Notes: generated by a model from the letters alone, not told the origin. 64,000 nucleotides of DNA from CAZDXJ01 sp050303615 (GCA_050303615.1 JBNLCC010000094.1:1-64000); one strand, 5' to 3'; positions 52,525 to 61,715 are shown, numbered from the stretch's first letter. A program made the numbers and translations.

Positions 52525-53436
52525 ATGTTGAAAACCTTGACGGAAACAACAACAGCCGGCTTAATCGGCATTGGCGCAATCCTTTGCCTTGCATTGCCGT
52601 TTGCGGGCAACGCACAGGAAAGCTCAGGCCGAAGCGATACGAACATCGATACTGCTGCTTCACAACTCTTCGGAGCTCAAAATTCCCCGGCCCTGCACCC
52701 GTCCGAACCCATCGGGTTTTATTCCAAGGGCTGTCTAGCGGGCGCCGAACCGCTGCCGAAGGACGGCGGAAATTGGCAGGTAATGCGGCTATCGCGCAAT
52801 CGCTTCTGGGGACACCCGCGCCTGAATGCCTATATTCAGCGCCTGGCAAAAGATGCAAAGGAACTGGATGGTTGGCCGGGATTGCTGGTCGGCGACATGT
52901 CGCAAGCACGCGGCGGCCCGATGCTTTCCGGCCACAAAAGCCATCAAACCGGACTCGACGCCGACATCTGGCTGCTGCCGCCCCCGGAACAAAAGTTGTC
53001 CAATGAAGAACGCGAAACGCTGAGCGCCGTTTCATTGGCTTTGGACCGCTTCCGGATTGACCGCGAGCGTTGGACGGATACACATGCGCGGCTATTGCGG
53101 CGAGCGGCATCATACCCCGAAGTTGCCCGCGTTTTTGTCCATCCGACTATCAAGCAAGCCCTATGTCGCTGGGCCGGTAAGAACCGTTCCTGGCTGAGAA
53201 AAATACGGGCATGGTACGGTCACGATGATCATTTTCATGTTCGGCTGGCGTGCCCCGAAAACAGCGAGTTGTGCCTCGGCCAGCTGGATCCGCCGCCGGG
53301 TGACGGCTGTGGTGACGAACTGGACTGGTGGCTGACCGAGGATGCTTACCGCCCGAAACCTGAAAAAAAACCGGCTGCCCCGTTAAAACTTAGTGATTTA
53401 CCGCCAGCTTGCCGTACCCTATTAAACCCGCAATAA
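52525..53436 (+). CDS. mepA: Penicillin-insensitive murein endopeptidase MepA
   Basis: 303 residues. Signal peptide GLIGIGAILCLALPFAG; M74/LAS metallopeptidase with zinc ligands in SGHKSHQTGLDADIW and YGHDDHFHVRL, and six or more Cys as in MepA. Cleaves D-Ala-meso-DAP cross-links in the periplasm, which fits the DAP-type peptidoglycan implied by the dap genes. C-terminal Pro/Lys-rich tail. Preceded by a 139-base spacer after the thioesterase gene. Confidence 0.93.
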   Translation: MLKTLTETTTAGLIGIGAILCLALPFAGNAQESSGRSDTNIDTAASQLFGAQNSPALHPSEPIGFYSKGCLAGAEPLPKDGGNWQVMRLSRNRFWGHPRLNAYIQRLAKDAKELDGWPGLLVGDMSQARGGPMLSGHKSHQTGLDADIWLLPPPEQKLSNEERETLSAVSLALDRFRIDRERWTDTHARLLRRAASYPEVARVFVHPTIKQALCRWAGKNRSWLRKIRAWYGHDDHFHVRLACPENSELCLGQLDPPPGDGCGDELDWWLTEDAYRPKPEKKPAAPLKLSDLPPACRTLLNPQ

Positions 53437-53744
53437 ACAGTAAATTAAAGTTAATTTCGTGCTCAGATGACTCACCGGAAAGCTGCATTCGTTAGGCATG
53501 GCCAAGGGCCCTCCGGCTGACGGAATTCTGTTCAGCCTTCGAATTGCCCCGACTGTTTTGTGCGGCACCGGCACTTGAAAACAGTTTGATTTTTTTTGTC
53601 GGTTGCTTTCACGCACCAACTTACGTAAGCTGATGCCCGGACTCCTTAATGAAAATGGAGTCATTGCCTCTAAGTTTCTTAGAACCAGCTCAGTACGAAA
53701 TCTGATTAAACAATAACAATGCAGTGAAATTTCGGAGATAAATT
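53437..53744. other. Gene-free spacer
   Basis: 308 bases between mepA and the DUF1097 gene. Nothing coding is supported; GGAG a few bases before 53745 is the ribosome site of the next gene. Confidence 0.5.
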
Positions 53745-54272
53745 ATGAACAGTCTTACAGCGCTTTCTATAAGTATCGGCGTTCTGGCCGGACTCGCAAC
53801 GTTTTTGGCGGTGGGTCCTTTTAGCGGAATCTTTTTAATATGGGCGGCGACGATTGCATGGGCGGCCTATTTTGCCCTGGGCGGCAACCAGGAAGCATTG
53901 AAAAATACCATTATATGCGGGATTTTCGGGGTTTTCATGGCTTGGCTGACGGCACTTGAAATTACCACCATCCCATCAGATGCAGCACTCGGTTTTCCGT
54001 TCATGGCAGCCCTTGCGGTGACCTTTGCCGTTGTGGTTTTGTGCCTTGCCGCCAATATTCCGGCGCTTTCCACAATACCGGCCAGCGTTCTGGGATATTC
54101 TTCAACGTTTGCCTATCTGCTGCAAACGCCGGATACACTGACTCAGGATGTTCTGCTGGGCGTGTCTTTTGCCAACCCTTTACTGGTAATATCTGTCTCC
54201 ATTGTCGTCGGCACCTACTTCGGCCAGTGGTCGGCGCAATTGAGTGCCCGACTCACCAAGGAATCCGGCTAA
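53745..54272 (+). CDS. DUF1097 membrane protein (YcdZ-like)
   Basis: 175 residues, five hydrophobic helices (starting LTALSISIGVLAGLATFLAVGP and ending LVISVSIVVGTYFG), polar Gly-Asn turn FALGGNQEA. Matches the DUF1097 family of inner-membrane proteins, which have no assigned function. GGAG upstream of ATG 53745. Followed by a GC-rich hairpin, so probably monocistronic. Confidence 0.8.
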   Translation: MNSLTALSISIGVLAGLATFLAVGPFSGIFLIWAATIAWAAYFALGGNQEALKNTIICGIFGVFMAWLTALEITTIPSDAALGFPFMAALAVTFAVVVLCLAANIPALSTIPASVLGYSSTFAYLLQTPDTLTQDVLLGVSFANPLLVISVSIVVGTYFGQWSAQLSARLTKESG

Positions 54273-54287
54273 TTTTGCCATTGCCAA

Positions 54288-54308
54288 GGGCCGGCTGCTC
54301 CCCGGCCC
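54288..54308 (+). terminator. GC-rich hairpin after the DUF1097 gene
   Basis: GGGCCGG, 7-base loop, CCGGCCC, 16 bases after the stop codon. Perfect 7-bp GC stem, but the downstream tail is only weakly T-rich. Confidence 0.5.
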
Positions 54309-54473
54309 ACTTTAACCAGTCTGCCGGAAATTACCTCCTAATCAATTTTATCTAACTTTAAAGCAGGCTGCCATTTCGTAAACTGTCAAAATACTCGCGC
54401 AACCGTTAACCCTATTGCATACCAAACATAAACCAGCCACCCTTTCAGTCTATTATCTTCTGCGGCAAGCATT

Positions 54474-54479
54474 TATAAT
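54474..54479 (+). promoter_or_regulatory. Candidate -10 box for the multicopper oxidase operon
   Basis: Perfect TATAAT, about 43 bases before the ATG. No good -35 hexamer at 16-18 bases, which could point to activator dependence; no CueR-type dyad was recognised. Confidence 0.4.
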
Positions 54480-54521
54480 ACCGTCTGTTTGCAACATCTG
54501 AGAGATGACTGATTTTAAATA

Positions 54522-56192
54522 ATGCGTAATAAAACCATTTTTTTGCTGTTATTACTGCTAATCCCTTTAGCAGTTGCCGTCGCGGTATATACGATGCCTG
54601 CCTTTACCGAGCAAGCGGGCGTCAATCTCCCTCCGACCAGCGGCCGGACTGCCGAACTCACCGCGGGATATGAAAACCCCTGTATCGACGAACATCCGGA
54701 ATGGCGCAACGCACAAACCATCGACGGAATTGCTGTTGACGAATCGCCGGTATGTAATCCGGACAACCCATATTACATAGCTGCCTTTGTCAAGGGTGTC
54801 AACAATATTTCCATGCGCACCTTGATGAATACCCGGCTTTCCGAAGACTCGCTGATGAAAAGCGACGACTTGGACGGAGACGGTGATCCGGATATTATTC
54901 GAATCAAACTGGAAGTAATGGAATTAAACGGAGTAAACCCTGAAAAAGAGCCGCTGATCACCACTTACGATATCGCACCGGGAATTCAGCCCGGCTTATG
55001 GGTATTTGCGCCAAAATCGCGCGGCATGTCCGTCAAAAACTATTTGTCAATAGAGGCAAATGAACTGCTGCGCGCCCCCTCCCCTGTCATTCGCGTTGAA
55101 CAGGGCGACAAGGTTTTCATCACGTTGGACAACACCCATTATTTCCCTCATACCATACATTTCCACGGTGTCGATCATCCGTTTAGAACGGCACAAGGCG
55201 GAGATAATGACGGCGTCCCGGTTACCGGCGACGCGCCGGTATTTCCGGGTGAGAGCCGAACCTATGAATTGCAGCCGCGGCAAGCCGGCACGATGTTTTA
55301 CCATTGCCATGTACAGACCGACAAGCACCTGCTGATGGGACTGAACGGCATGTTCGTAGTCGAGGAAAACCGGCCGAATAACTGGTTGCAAACCTTTAAC
55401 GTCGGCGCTGGCAAAGTCCGTCATCCATCGGTCGCGGTATCCGAAAATTATTCGCAGGAATATGATTTGATGTACCAATCGGTCGACAAAAACCTAGCTG
55501 GAATCATTCAGCAGCACAACGACGTCAGGGTCATTGCCGAACAAATGAACCGCGTCTACAACATGACCGAATCATTCGAAAATTATTTCATGCTCAACGG
55601 CCATTCCTTTCCCTACACTTTGCGCGATGCCATTATCGTTGCCGATGCCGACGAACATATTAAATTACGCATTGCCAACGCCCAGCATACATCAATGGCG
55701 CTGCATTTTCACGGCCACAAAGCGACCATTACCGATTACGACGGAGTAAAACAACCGACCGGCGCTCAGATAACCCGAGATGTATTTAACATCGCCCCGG
55801 CACAACGCATCGATCTGCATTTACAGACGGTCAATGACGGCCTGCACAGTTACGGCCCCGGCATTTGGTTATTTCACGACCACGTGGAAACAGGCATCAC
55901 CAGCGACGGCATGTCGCCGGGCGGCAACATTGCGATGCTGGTTTTTCGCGATTTTCTTGATCAGCAGGGAATGCCAAAGGTCCGGGAACAACCGCTGAAT
56001 CAAGTTTTTAACAAGAACTATTATGCAAAATTGATCCCGGTATGGGGCGACGGTAATTTTTCCAAATTGCTCGGGGAAAGCGAAATACTTTCGCCGGATT
56101 ATATAAAACTGGTCGTCTTCGGCGTGTCCGCTGGCTTGGCACTCGGACTCATGGTATTAATACTGTTCCGGCTAACTAGAAAGGTCAACTGA
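54522..56192 (+). CDS. Membrane-anchored two-domain multicopper oxidase
   Basis: 556 residues. N-terminal helix (about 5-24) and C-terminal helix (about 528-548) leave the enzyme in the periplasm anchored at both ends. Copper motifs: HTIHFHG (209-215), YHCHVQTDKHLLMG (259-272, with a type 1-like Cys261, His268 and Met271), LHFHGHK (393-399) and LFHDHVETG (449-457, no Cys). This gives the eight His of a trinuclear site with a single type 1 copper in domain 1. An extra calcium-loop-like DLDGDGDPD lies at about 115-123. Overlaps the cupredoxin gene by one base. Substrate unknown; copper, iron or phenol oxidation or electron transfer are all possible. Confidence 0.88.
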   Translation: MRNKTIFLLLLLLIPLAVAVAVYTMPAFTEQAGVNLPPTSGRTAELTAGYENPCIDEHPEWRNAQTIDGIAVDESPVCNPDNPYYIAAFVKGVNNISMRTLMNTRLSEDSLMKSDDLDGDGDPDIIRIKLEVMELNGVNPEKEPLITTYDIAPGIQPGLWVFAPKSRGMSVKNYLSIEANELLRAPSPVIRVEQGDKVFITLDNTHYFPHTIHFHGVDHPFRTAQGGDNDGVPVTGDAPVFPGESRTYELQPRQAGTMFYHCHVQTDKHLLMGLNGMFVVEENRPNNWLQTFNVGAGKVRHPSVAVSENYSQEYDLMYQSVDKNLAGIIQQHNDVRVIAEQMNRVYNMTESFENYFMLNGHSFPYTLRDAIIVADADEHIKLRIANAQHTSMALHFHGHKATITDYDGVKQPTGAQITRDVFNIAPAQRIDLHLQTVNDGLHSYGPGIWLFHDHVETGITSDGMSPGGNIAMLVFRDFLDQQGMPKVREQPLNQVFNKNYYAKLIPVWGDGNFSKLLGESEILSPDYIKLVVFGVSAGLALGLMVLILFRLTRKVN

Positions 56193-56842
56193 TGAAAAAG
56201 ACTCTAATAATGCTCATGGTTCAGTGGCTTCTGTTCGCTTCCGCATCCGGCATTGCGGCAATGAACCATGCCGGCATGTCGATGGACGAATCCGGCATGA
56301 TCATGAACGCAAACCCGGATAAATTACCCAGCGATTGTAAAGAGGTTTCGCAAGATGTCCATTTTACCGTGCATGCCGGACAAAAATATGCGGAAAAATT
56401 CAATGGAAAAATGTTTGCCTATGATCAACAGCAATGGGAAGTGAAACCTTGCAGCCGCATTAAATTCACTTTTGTCAACGATGACCACGTGCGGCATCAA
56501 CTCATGATCCATGGCCTTCCGGGGTATCTCTACCCGAAGGGGATGTTTACCATCGAAATTAACGGCAACGGCCGTAAGGAAGCTTCGATCATTGTTCCCA
56601 CCAAGCCGGAGACCTACTTGGTGCATTGCGACATCTCACAGCATACCGCCAAGGGCATGAAAGCCCAACTGAAAGTAGCGGGCGGCAGTAAGGACTTGCC
56701 GGGAATTCCCGGACTAACCGAACCCGTCACGCCGGATTTATATCCTGTGGCGTGGACTGACTACACCTGGTTGATTTTGTTTTCGGCTGTCGGCATCGGT
56801 TTTGCGCTGCCGTTTTTTTTGGTACGAGTCAAGGCCGACTGA
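56192..56842 (+). CDS. Membrane-anchored cupredoxin partner of the multicopper oxidase
   Basis: 216 residues. Signal peptide or anchor at 5-22, then a Met/His-rich MNHAGMSMDESGMIM stretch (24-38) of the kind that binds Cu(I). Cupredoxin domain (about 50-165) with type 1 copper ligands His102 (VRHQLMIHG), Cys146, His151 and Met156 (HCDISQHTAKGM), then a C-terminal helix (about 190-211). Start overlaps the oxidase stop (TGATG), so the two proteins are made together, probably as an electron-transfer or copper-handling pair on the periplasmic face. A strong terminator follows. Confidence 0.88.
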   Translation: MKKTLIMLMVQWLLFASASGIAAMNHAGMSMDESGMIMNANPDKLPSDCKEVSQDVHFTVHAGQKYAEKFNGKMFAYDQQQWEVKPCSRIKFTFVNDDHVRHQLMIHGLPGYLYPKGMFTIEINGNGRKEASIIVPTKPETYLVHCDISQHTAKGMKAQLKVAGGSKDLPGIPGLTEPVTPDLYPVAWTDYTWLILFSAVGIGFALPFFLVRVKAD

Positions 56843-56885
56843 CACCGGTTTGGTCGTGTTGAATCGGTATCGGAGGAAAATCAAG

Positions 56886-56920
56886 GAGCGAGACATTGAA
56901 CAGCAATGTCTCGCTTTTTC
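56886..56920 (+). terminator. Rho-independent terminator of the multicopper oxidase operon
   Basis: GCGAGACATTG (56888-56898), loop AACAG, CAATGTCTCGC (56904-56914), then TTTTT. Perfect 11-bp stem, 45 bases after the stop codon. Confidence 0.93.
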
Positions 56921-56947
56921 TCACTCGGTTACATTGACGGTTTAACG

Positions 56948-57178
56948 TCAAAAATCGGTATCAAAATCACTGATTTTATCCCTTAGTCTTTTCTTCTCCC
57001 AATGCATTTCAACTTTTCTCCTTGACGCCTTTTTTTTGGAAGGCGATTCGGAATCGAAATCGTAGTCGGAATATTCTCCATATTCGGAATCATTCATTTC
57101 AAATTCACTTTCACGCCTTTTGTTTTTCTTTTTACGAACGATCGGATCAGAGTTAAAATTTGATGATACGCCAGTCAT
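56948..57178 (-). CDS. PA3496-type small charged envelope protein
   Basis: 76 residues from ATG 57178 (longer in-frame reading looks spurious). Highly charged, with an acidic Tyr/Asp-rich centre and the C-terminal RRKVEMHWEKKRLRDKISDFD that resembles the PA3496 family of putative envelope integrity proteins. No signal peptide or membrane segment. Function unproven. Convergent with the copper oxidase operon. Confidence 0.6.
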   Translation of the reverse strand: MTGVSSNFNSDPIVRKKKNKRRESEFEMNDSEYGEYSDYDFDSESPSKKKASRRKVEMHWEKKRLRDKISDFDTDF

Positions 57179-57579
57179 TATTGCTCTCAAAAATAAAAAA
57201 TCAAAGTTTAAAAGGTATCCATTCAGCAAGTCGGTTTGTGTTATTCCCCCGTTTCCGGCCAATCATTACATTCCTGTCGCTTTCATCCGGAATACCCGGT
57301 TTCAACCCACTCGACAAGCAGTAATCTAAGCCACAAGTACCGTCATAACTGAAAAGTTACACTTTGCACGATTTTTAATCGTAAGTTACCAAGAAGTAAA
57401 ACAAAAAAAAATTATCAAATCGATTCAAATTATTTATCGTAATCTCTCTGTCTGATTGAACTGAACGAAAATCAACGGACTGCGACAAAATCCGCCCCTC
57501 GCAGAGGACCATAACGGACTTCGCCGATTCGAATTATTGCGATACACGCCTTTTATTCTAACGGCAAAAACTGACGGTA
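57179..57579. other. Gene-free spacer
   Basis: 401 bases with an A/T-rich middle (57350-57450). No coding frame, RNA gene or clear repeat is seen. It should hold the promoter of the small charged protein. Confidence 0.5.
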
Positions 57580-58668
57580 CTAAGCCGCCTCACGGACCTC
57601 GTCAAGCCAAGCCTGGAACAATTTATAGCCAAGCGCCAGCACTACCGCCCCGACAAACAAGCCGATAATGCCGGAAAGCAACATGCCGCCGATCGCTCCT
57701 AAAAAAATCACCGCCATCGGTATATCCACTCCCCGCCCCATCAACAGAGGCTTAAGTATATTGTCTATTAACGCGACAAAAACATTCCACACCAGAAATG
57801 CGGAAGCGAACATACCCTCATCGATAGAATAAACATAAACAACTACCGGAATTAGAACCAACGTTGGACCGATCTGTATAACGGCAAGAAACAGGCACAA
57901 CAAGGCCAATAAGCCGGCACCTGGCACGTCGGCAACCATAAACCCCATTCCGGCGAGTATCGCCTGAATTAAAGCAACACCCAGCACGCCTCTTGCCACG
58001 CCATGTACCGTTGCTTCGGCGACGCGGGTTAATTCCTCACCCTTGTCGCCGGCAAAACGTTTGGCAATATCATGCGCTATCCGGTGTCCTGCTGTCGCAT
58101 TCGCCAGAAGAATTCCGGCAATAATAATGGCGAAAATAAATTGCAGTACGCTAATGCCTGCGGAAGCAACCGCCGTTAATAACCAACCGGCAAAAAGTTT
58201 TAATTGCGGTGCTAACACTGCAACCGCATTTTCCAGATTTGCAGAAGCAAGCGTCCAGAAATATGCAACAGTACCACCGACCAACGGCCAGGTTCTGACA
58301 CTTTTCGGTGGCGGCGGAATATTCAATGCCCCGGATCGTAATTGTTCTGCAAGCACATGTGCATTATCGACGATAACGCCGGCAAGCAGAATAATCGGTC
58401 CGGCAAGAATCAATAGCAAAAGCAGCGTCACTACAATAGCGATAATCCCTTGTCGTCCCCCGGAAATTTCAACGATGCGATGAAATCCTGGATAGAGTGC
58501 TATTGCAATAATGACACCCCAGCAGATTGGCGAGATAAACGGACGAATAATCGCGAAACACCATGCAATCATCAATGCGATCACTGCAATCCGGATTGCC
58601 GCATTAACCGCTTTTTCCATGAAATCCGTATTTGTGTCGGAAAAACCTTTATTCATCGAGTACCCCAT
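57580..58668 (-). CDS. AI-2E family permease
   Basis: 362 residues, about eight hydrophobic segments, the PerM/TqsA/AI-2E layout: paired helices at the start (IAVIALMIAWCFAIIRPFI and CWGVIIAIALYPGFH), a soluble helical insert (about 105-190) and the conserved QIGPTLVLIPVV and DNILKPLLMGRG motifs near the C-terminus. Members export signals or small molecules or act as Na+/H+ antiporters; the substrate here is unknown. ATG 58668 or 58656. Confidence 0.88.
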   Translation of the reverse strand: MGYSMNKGFSDTNTDFMEKAVNAAIRIAVIALMIAWCFAIIRPFISPICWGVIIAIALYPGFHRIVEISGGRQGIIAIVVTLLLLLILAGPIILLAGVIVDNAHVLAEQLRSGALNIPPPPKSVRTWPLVGGTVAYFWTLASANLENAVAVLAPQLKLFAGWLLTAVASAGISVLQFIFAIIIAGILLANATAGHRIAHDIAKRFAGDKGEELTRVAEATVHGVARGVLGVALIQAILAGMGFMVADVPGAGLLALLCLFLAVIQIGPTLVLIPVVVYVYSIDEGMFASAFLVWNVFVALIDNILKPLLMGRGVDIPMAVIFLGAIGGMLLSGIIGLFVGAVVLALGYKLFQAWLDEVREAA

Positions 58669-58789
58669 ACCCGGCCTGCATCGTTAATTTCGTAACTTGC
58701 GCCAAACTATCCGGTTATACGGCTTGACAAAGCGCCGGGACCGGAACAAATCACGACATGCGGTGCGGCCGGATAGCTTTTAGCGAAGC

Positions 58790-59056
58790 TCAATCCTTTA
58801 ATCGCTCTTTAATACGTTCATAGGCCAAAGTAAGCTCTTCGGCAATGGTTTTGGCGCCTTCAATGACATCTTCACCGGTTTCTTTCGCTTCATCGGCAAT
58901 ATCAGTGATTTTGTCGTTCAGTTTATCCCATTGTAAATCGGCTTTCTCCCATTCCTGTTTTACTTCCATACCTGCAAGATGTAATTTGACATTTATTTCA
59001 TCCCGTTGCTGTTTAAGTTTTGCCTTCAAGTCTTCAAATTCTGATTGAATATCCAT
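58790..59056 (-). CDS. Small coiled-coil protein, hypothetical
   Basis: 88 residues, all helical and highly charged: FEDLKAKLKQQRDEINVKL and KETGEDVIEGAKTIAEELT, with no membrane segment or signal. Looks like a short coiled-coil protein. Role unknown. Lies 89 bases after the HdeD-like gene and 121 bases before the AI-2E gene on the same strand. Confidence 0.7.
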   Translation of the reverse strand: MDIQSEFEDLKAKLKQQRDEINVKLHLAGMEVKQEWEKADLQWDKLNDKITDIADEAKETGEDVIEGAKTIAEELTLAYERIKERLKD

Positions 59057-59145
59057 CGTTCGTTACCTTTACATTGTTAAGTTAAAATTATACCCATCTA
59101 ACCGTGTGGAACGCTTCTCGTTAAAAGATGATAAATTATGCTTTA

Positions 59146-59715
59146 TTAAACCGCATTTTTCGCAGCCAGTGCCATAACCACAAATCCCCAACCATGAATA
59201 ATCAGGTCTATCGCTATCAGAAGCCCAATAAGCCACATGCCCGAAACCGGCCACGCCGTCATGATCATGCCGCCGAAAATCACCGATACAATTCCGGCGA
59301 TCAGCGTCAACCACCAGCCTTGCATTGCTCTCATCTGCAGAGCCATAACGATGCGCATGGATCCGACCATCATAAAAACCACAGCAATCACGATCGTAAT
59401 CAGAGCCGATGCCAACATCGGGTCGTTAATGATTACCAGTCCGCCGATAAGGTATGCGGCGGCAGCCAGTATATGCAAAATAATGCTTTTCCAGCCTTTG
59501 CATTGAAATGCATAAAAAAACTGGAAAGCCCCCGCAAACAGCATTAAAAAGCCAAAGAAAAGCATACTGGCCATGGTTATCGCAAAAGTCATTCCCAAGC
59601 CGACAGTTCCCAAAACGACAAACAAAATTCCAAGCGCGAGCAACCAACCCCATTTATGCTGCATTTCACCCAAAATATTTTCGATTACCGATTTTTGCTG
59701 CGTATTTGATTCCAT
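59146..59715 (-). CDS. HdeD family membrane protein
   Basis: 189 residues with six hydrophobic helices in repeated pairs (WGWLLALGILFVVLGTVGLG, GWWLTLIAGIVSVIFGGMIM), the DUF308/HdeD pattern. HdeD is an inner-membrane protein of the acid-resistance island in E. coli; homologues elsewhere have unclear roles. ATG 59715 follows a GGGGA. Same strand as the coiled-coil and AI-2E genes. Confidence 0.88.
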   Translation of the reverse strand: MESNTQQKSVIENILGEMQHKWGWLLALGILFVVLGTVGLGMTFAITMASMLFFGFLMLFAGAFQFFYAFQCKGWKSIILHILAAAAYLIGGLVIINDPMLASALITIVIAVVFMMVGSMRIVMALQMRAMQGWWLTLIAGIVSVIFGGMIMTAWPVSGMWLIGLLIAIDLIIHGWGFVVMALAAKNAV

Positions 59716-59792
59716 GGTTTTCCCCTCATTGAATAGTATTATTGGAATTAAAATTTAAAGTTTAGTTGTTTTTATTGAAATAGTTAATGATT

Positions 59793-61268
59793 TTACCGTT
59801 GCGCCAAAGGCCAATAAATGCCGGCATATTCCCTTTTCCAAATATTGCCGGTCTCGGCCCGTTCCTTACAGCGGGTAAAACTGTAGCGATAGATGACAGC
59901 CCGTAGGTAACGGGGCGGTCTGTCAGGAAAGGGATTTCCCGCCAGCAACGATAACACCGGAGGCGAGCCTTGCCGCAGTCTGTGCAGGAATTTAACGAAC
60001 CAACCGTCCCTAGCCGGCAATTGCAAGGCCGCAAACCACATTTGCCAGTCCAGCCTGGGTTGATGGGGAATATTCCAGCGCAGATTGCGATCGAGTTTCC
60101 CCGGTTTATATTTAAACGGATAGGTTCGCCAATGTTCCCCGTCATCGGACCCTTGTACAATAATTTCGGGGCGAACCGTGGTCATCACCGCAAACGGGCC
60201 GTAATTGTTGACCACCGAAAAAGCCGATGTCAGTTTCACTAATGCTTTCAACGGTGCAGCCGGATACTGTCCGGCATGATACATCCAAATGTAGGTGGCA
60301 CAGATTAACAACACCAAGCCGCTCCAAACGCCCGACAAAACATGGACTGAGGTAGTAGCTACCGGCTGCCGCCACATAATGTATCGGCGCAGATTTACCG
60401 GAATGGCTCTGACGATAGCTTTATCTTCAAATAAAAACAGACACAACAGAATTACCAGTAAATTAAAAAAATTATAATTCCCGGTCAGCATAATACTCGA
60501 CTGGAGAACGATAAAGCTCCAGGCGGCAAAAAGACGAAAACGGCGCGGCATAAAAATAAAAAACGGCACCACAAGTTCGATAAAAAATACCGCTACCACG
60601 CAGAATTCGTTAAACCATGCAGGAAAATGATGCACATAATAAGCCAGCGGCGTCGGGATGGGCTGGGTTTGGTAATGATAGTTGAGCGCAGTGAGATTTG
60701 CCCAGGTCGGGTCGCCGCTGGCAAGCTTAACAATACCGCCCATCAACATAAAGCGCGCAAGCAGCCATCGGTACAAAAAAATAATAAACCCCGAGCCCCA
60801 GGTCAGTAAAACTGCAAGAAACCCGATTTCCAGTAAAAAACCGTCCCATTGATATGCGGTAAATTCCTGCCCCGCAACCGCAATCGATAAATACAGCCCA
60901 AAACAAACCAGTAACGCCGCCCGGGACAGAACATCCAGCAAAACCATAGCAGCCGATACCATGCCGGCCACACAGACGGCACGCAACGTCACATCCGATG
61001 CATCAATCCAGAACACCGTAGGGAAACGCCAAAACTGTTGCCCGGCAAAGCCCTTGTCCACGGCATCCAACCAGCTTGCAACCGGTAAAATCCCGTTGCT
61101 TCCCAACAAACCCTCGATCTGCACCAACATGGAGGCAAAAGCCGCAAAATAAATGATCGCCAGAAAACGCAGAAATAACCAACTGATGAGCGCGTATTCA
61201 GCGTAATCGACAAAAATCACGCGCCAAACGGCATTAGCCAGTCCCCGCCGCGGTAAAGCCTGGTTCAT
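59793..61268 (-). CDS. Lipase maturation factor family membrane protein
   Basis: 491 residues. About seven to nine hydrophobic helices, then a globular C-terminal half with RTYPFKYKPGKLDRNLRWNIPHQPRLDWQMWFAAL, hallmark of the LMF family, and GSNGILPVASWL near the start. Eukaryotic LMF1 folds lipases in the ER; the role of bacterial members is not known. AGGAGG precedes ATG 61268. 78 bases before the HdeD gene on the same strand. Confidence 0.88.
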   Translation of the reverse strand: MNQALPRRGLANAVWRVIFVDYAEYALISWLFLRFLAIIYFAAFASMLVQIEGLLGSNGILPVASWLDAVDKGFAGQQFWRFPTVFWIDASDVTLRAVCVAGMVSAAMVLLDVLSRAALLVCFGLYLSIAVAGQEFTAYQWDGFLLEIGFLAVLLTWGSGFIIFLYRWLLARFMLMGGIVKLASGDPTWANLTALNYHYQTQPIPTPLAYYVHHFPAWFNEFCVVAVFFIELVVPFFIFMPRRFRLFAAWSFIVLQSSIMLTGNYNFFNLLVILLCLFLFEDKAIVRAIPVNLRRYIMWRQPVATTSVHVLSGVWSGLVLLICATYIWMYHAGQYPAAPLKALVKLTSAFSVVNNYGPFAVMTTVRPEIIVQGSDDGEHWRTYPFKYKPGKLDRNLRWNIPHQPRLDWQMWFAALQLPARDGWFVKFLHRLRQGSPPVLSLLAGNPFPDRPPRYLRAVIYRYSFTRCKERAETGNIWKREYAGIYWPLAQR

Positions 61269-61328
61269 CGGTAGCCTCCTGAATTAAATTGACCGGTGCA
61301 GCAGTGCTAGTAAAGTAATGCCCGAAAA

Positions 61329-61715
61329 TTATTTATTTTCAAGCTTCAGCAGCCAACCACCGCTGCCTTTGCATTGGTTTGAGCCGGTCGCTTCAATCTT
61401 TATTCTGGCATGGGTTCCGTTAACGGATTCGGGCAACGTACCGGTTACGATATATTTTTTATTTTTTTCAATCACACTTACTTCAACCGGCTGACTTTTT
61501 GCTCTAACCTTAATCGTGTCCGGTAACGTATTGGCAGATGCAGTGAATGAAAACTCCGTCCCGGAACTGACGCGGGACATCGGCGGCGGATTGAACTGAC
61601 TGAATTTAGGCGGCTTACACGCTTTCTTGCTACCGCCCCCACTACTGCCGTAGGCTGCCGCATTATTCGCAAAAGCAAAAGACAACAACATCACGAGCAA
61701 TTTTTGTGTTTTCAT
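61329..61715 (-). CDS. Hypothetical secreted protein with a conserved Cys pair
   Basis: 128 residues from ATG 61715, chosen because AGGAG lies seven bases upstream and a signal peptide begins there (KLLVMLLSFAFANNAAA). Mature part: Gly/Ser-rich GSSGGGSKK, then CKPPKFSQFNPPP, beta-rich sequence, and a second Cys in NQCKGSGGW. The two Cys could form a disulfide. I do not recognise the family. Gap of 60 bases to the LMF gene. Confidence 0.75.
   Translation of the reverse strand: MKTQKLLVMLLSFAFANNAAAYGSSGGGSKKACKPPKFSQFNPPPMSRVSSGTEFSFTASANTLPDTIKVRAKSQPVEVSVIEKNKKYIVTGTLPESVNGTHARIKIEATGSNQCKGSGGWLLKLENK

Noticed and set aside
52523..53113. 196-residue minus-strand frame inside mepA
   Set aside because: mepA on the + strand has both zinc motifs and a signal peptide; the antisense frame is Arg-rich noise.
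53422..53664. 80-residue minus-strand frame in the mepA/DUF1097 spacer
   Set aside because: Basic, unstructured translation, no ribosome site, overlaps the mepA end.
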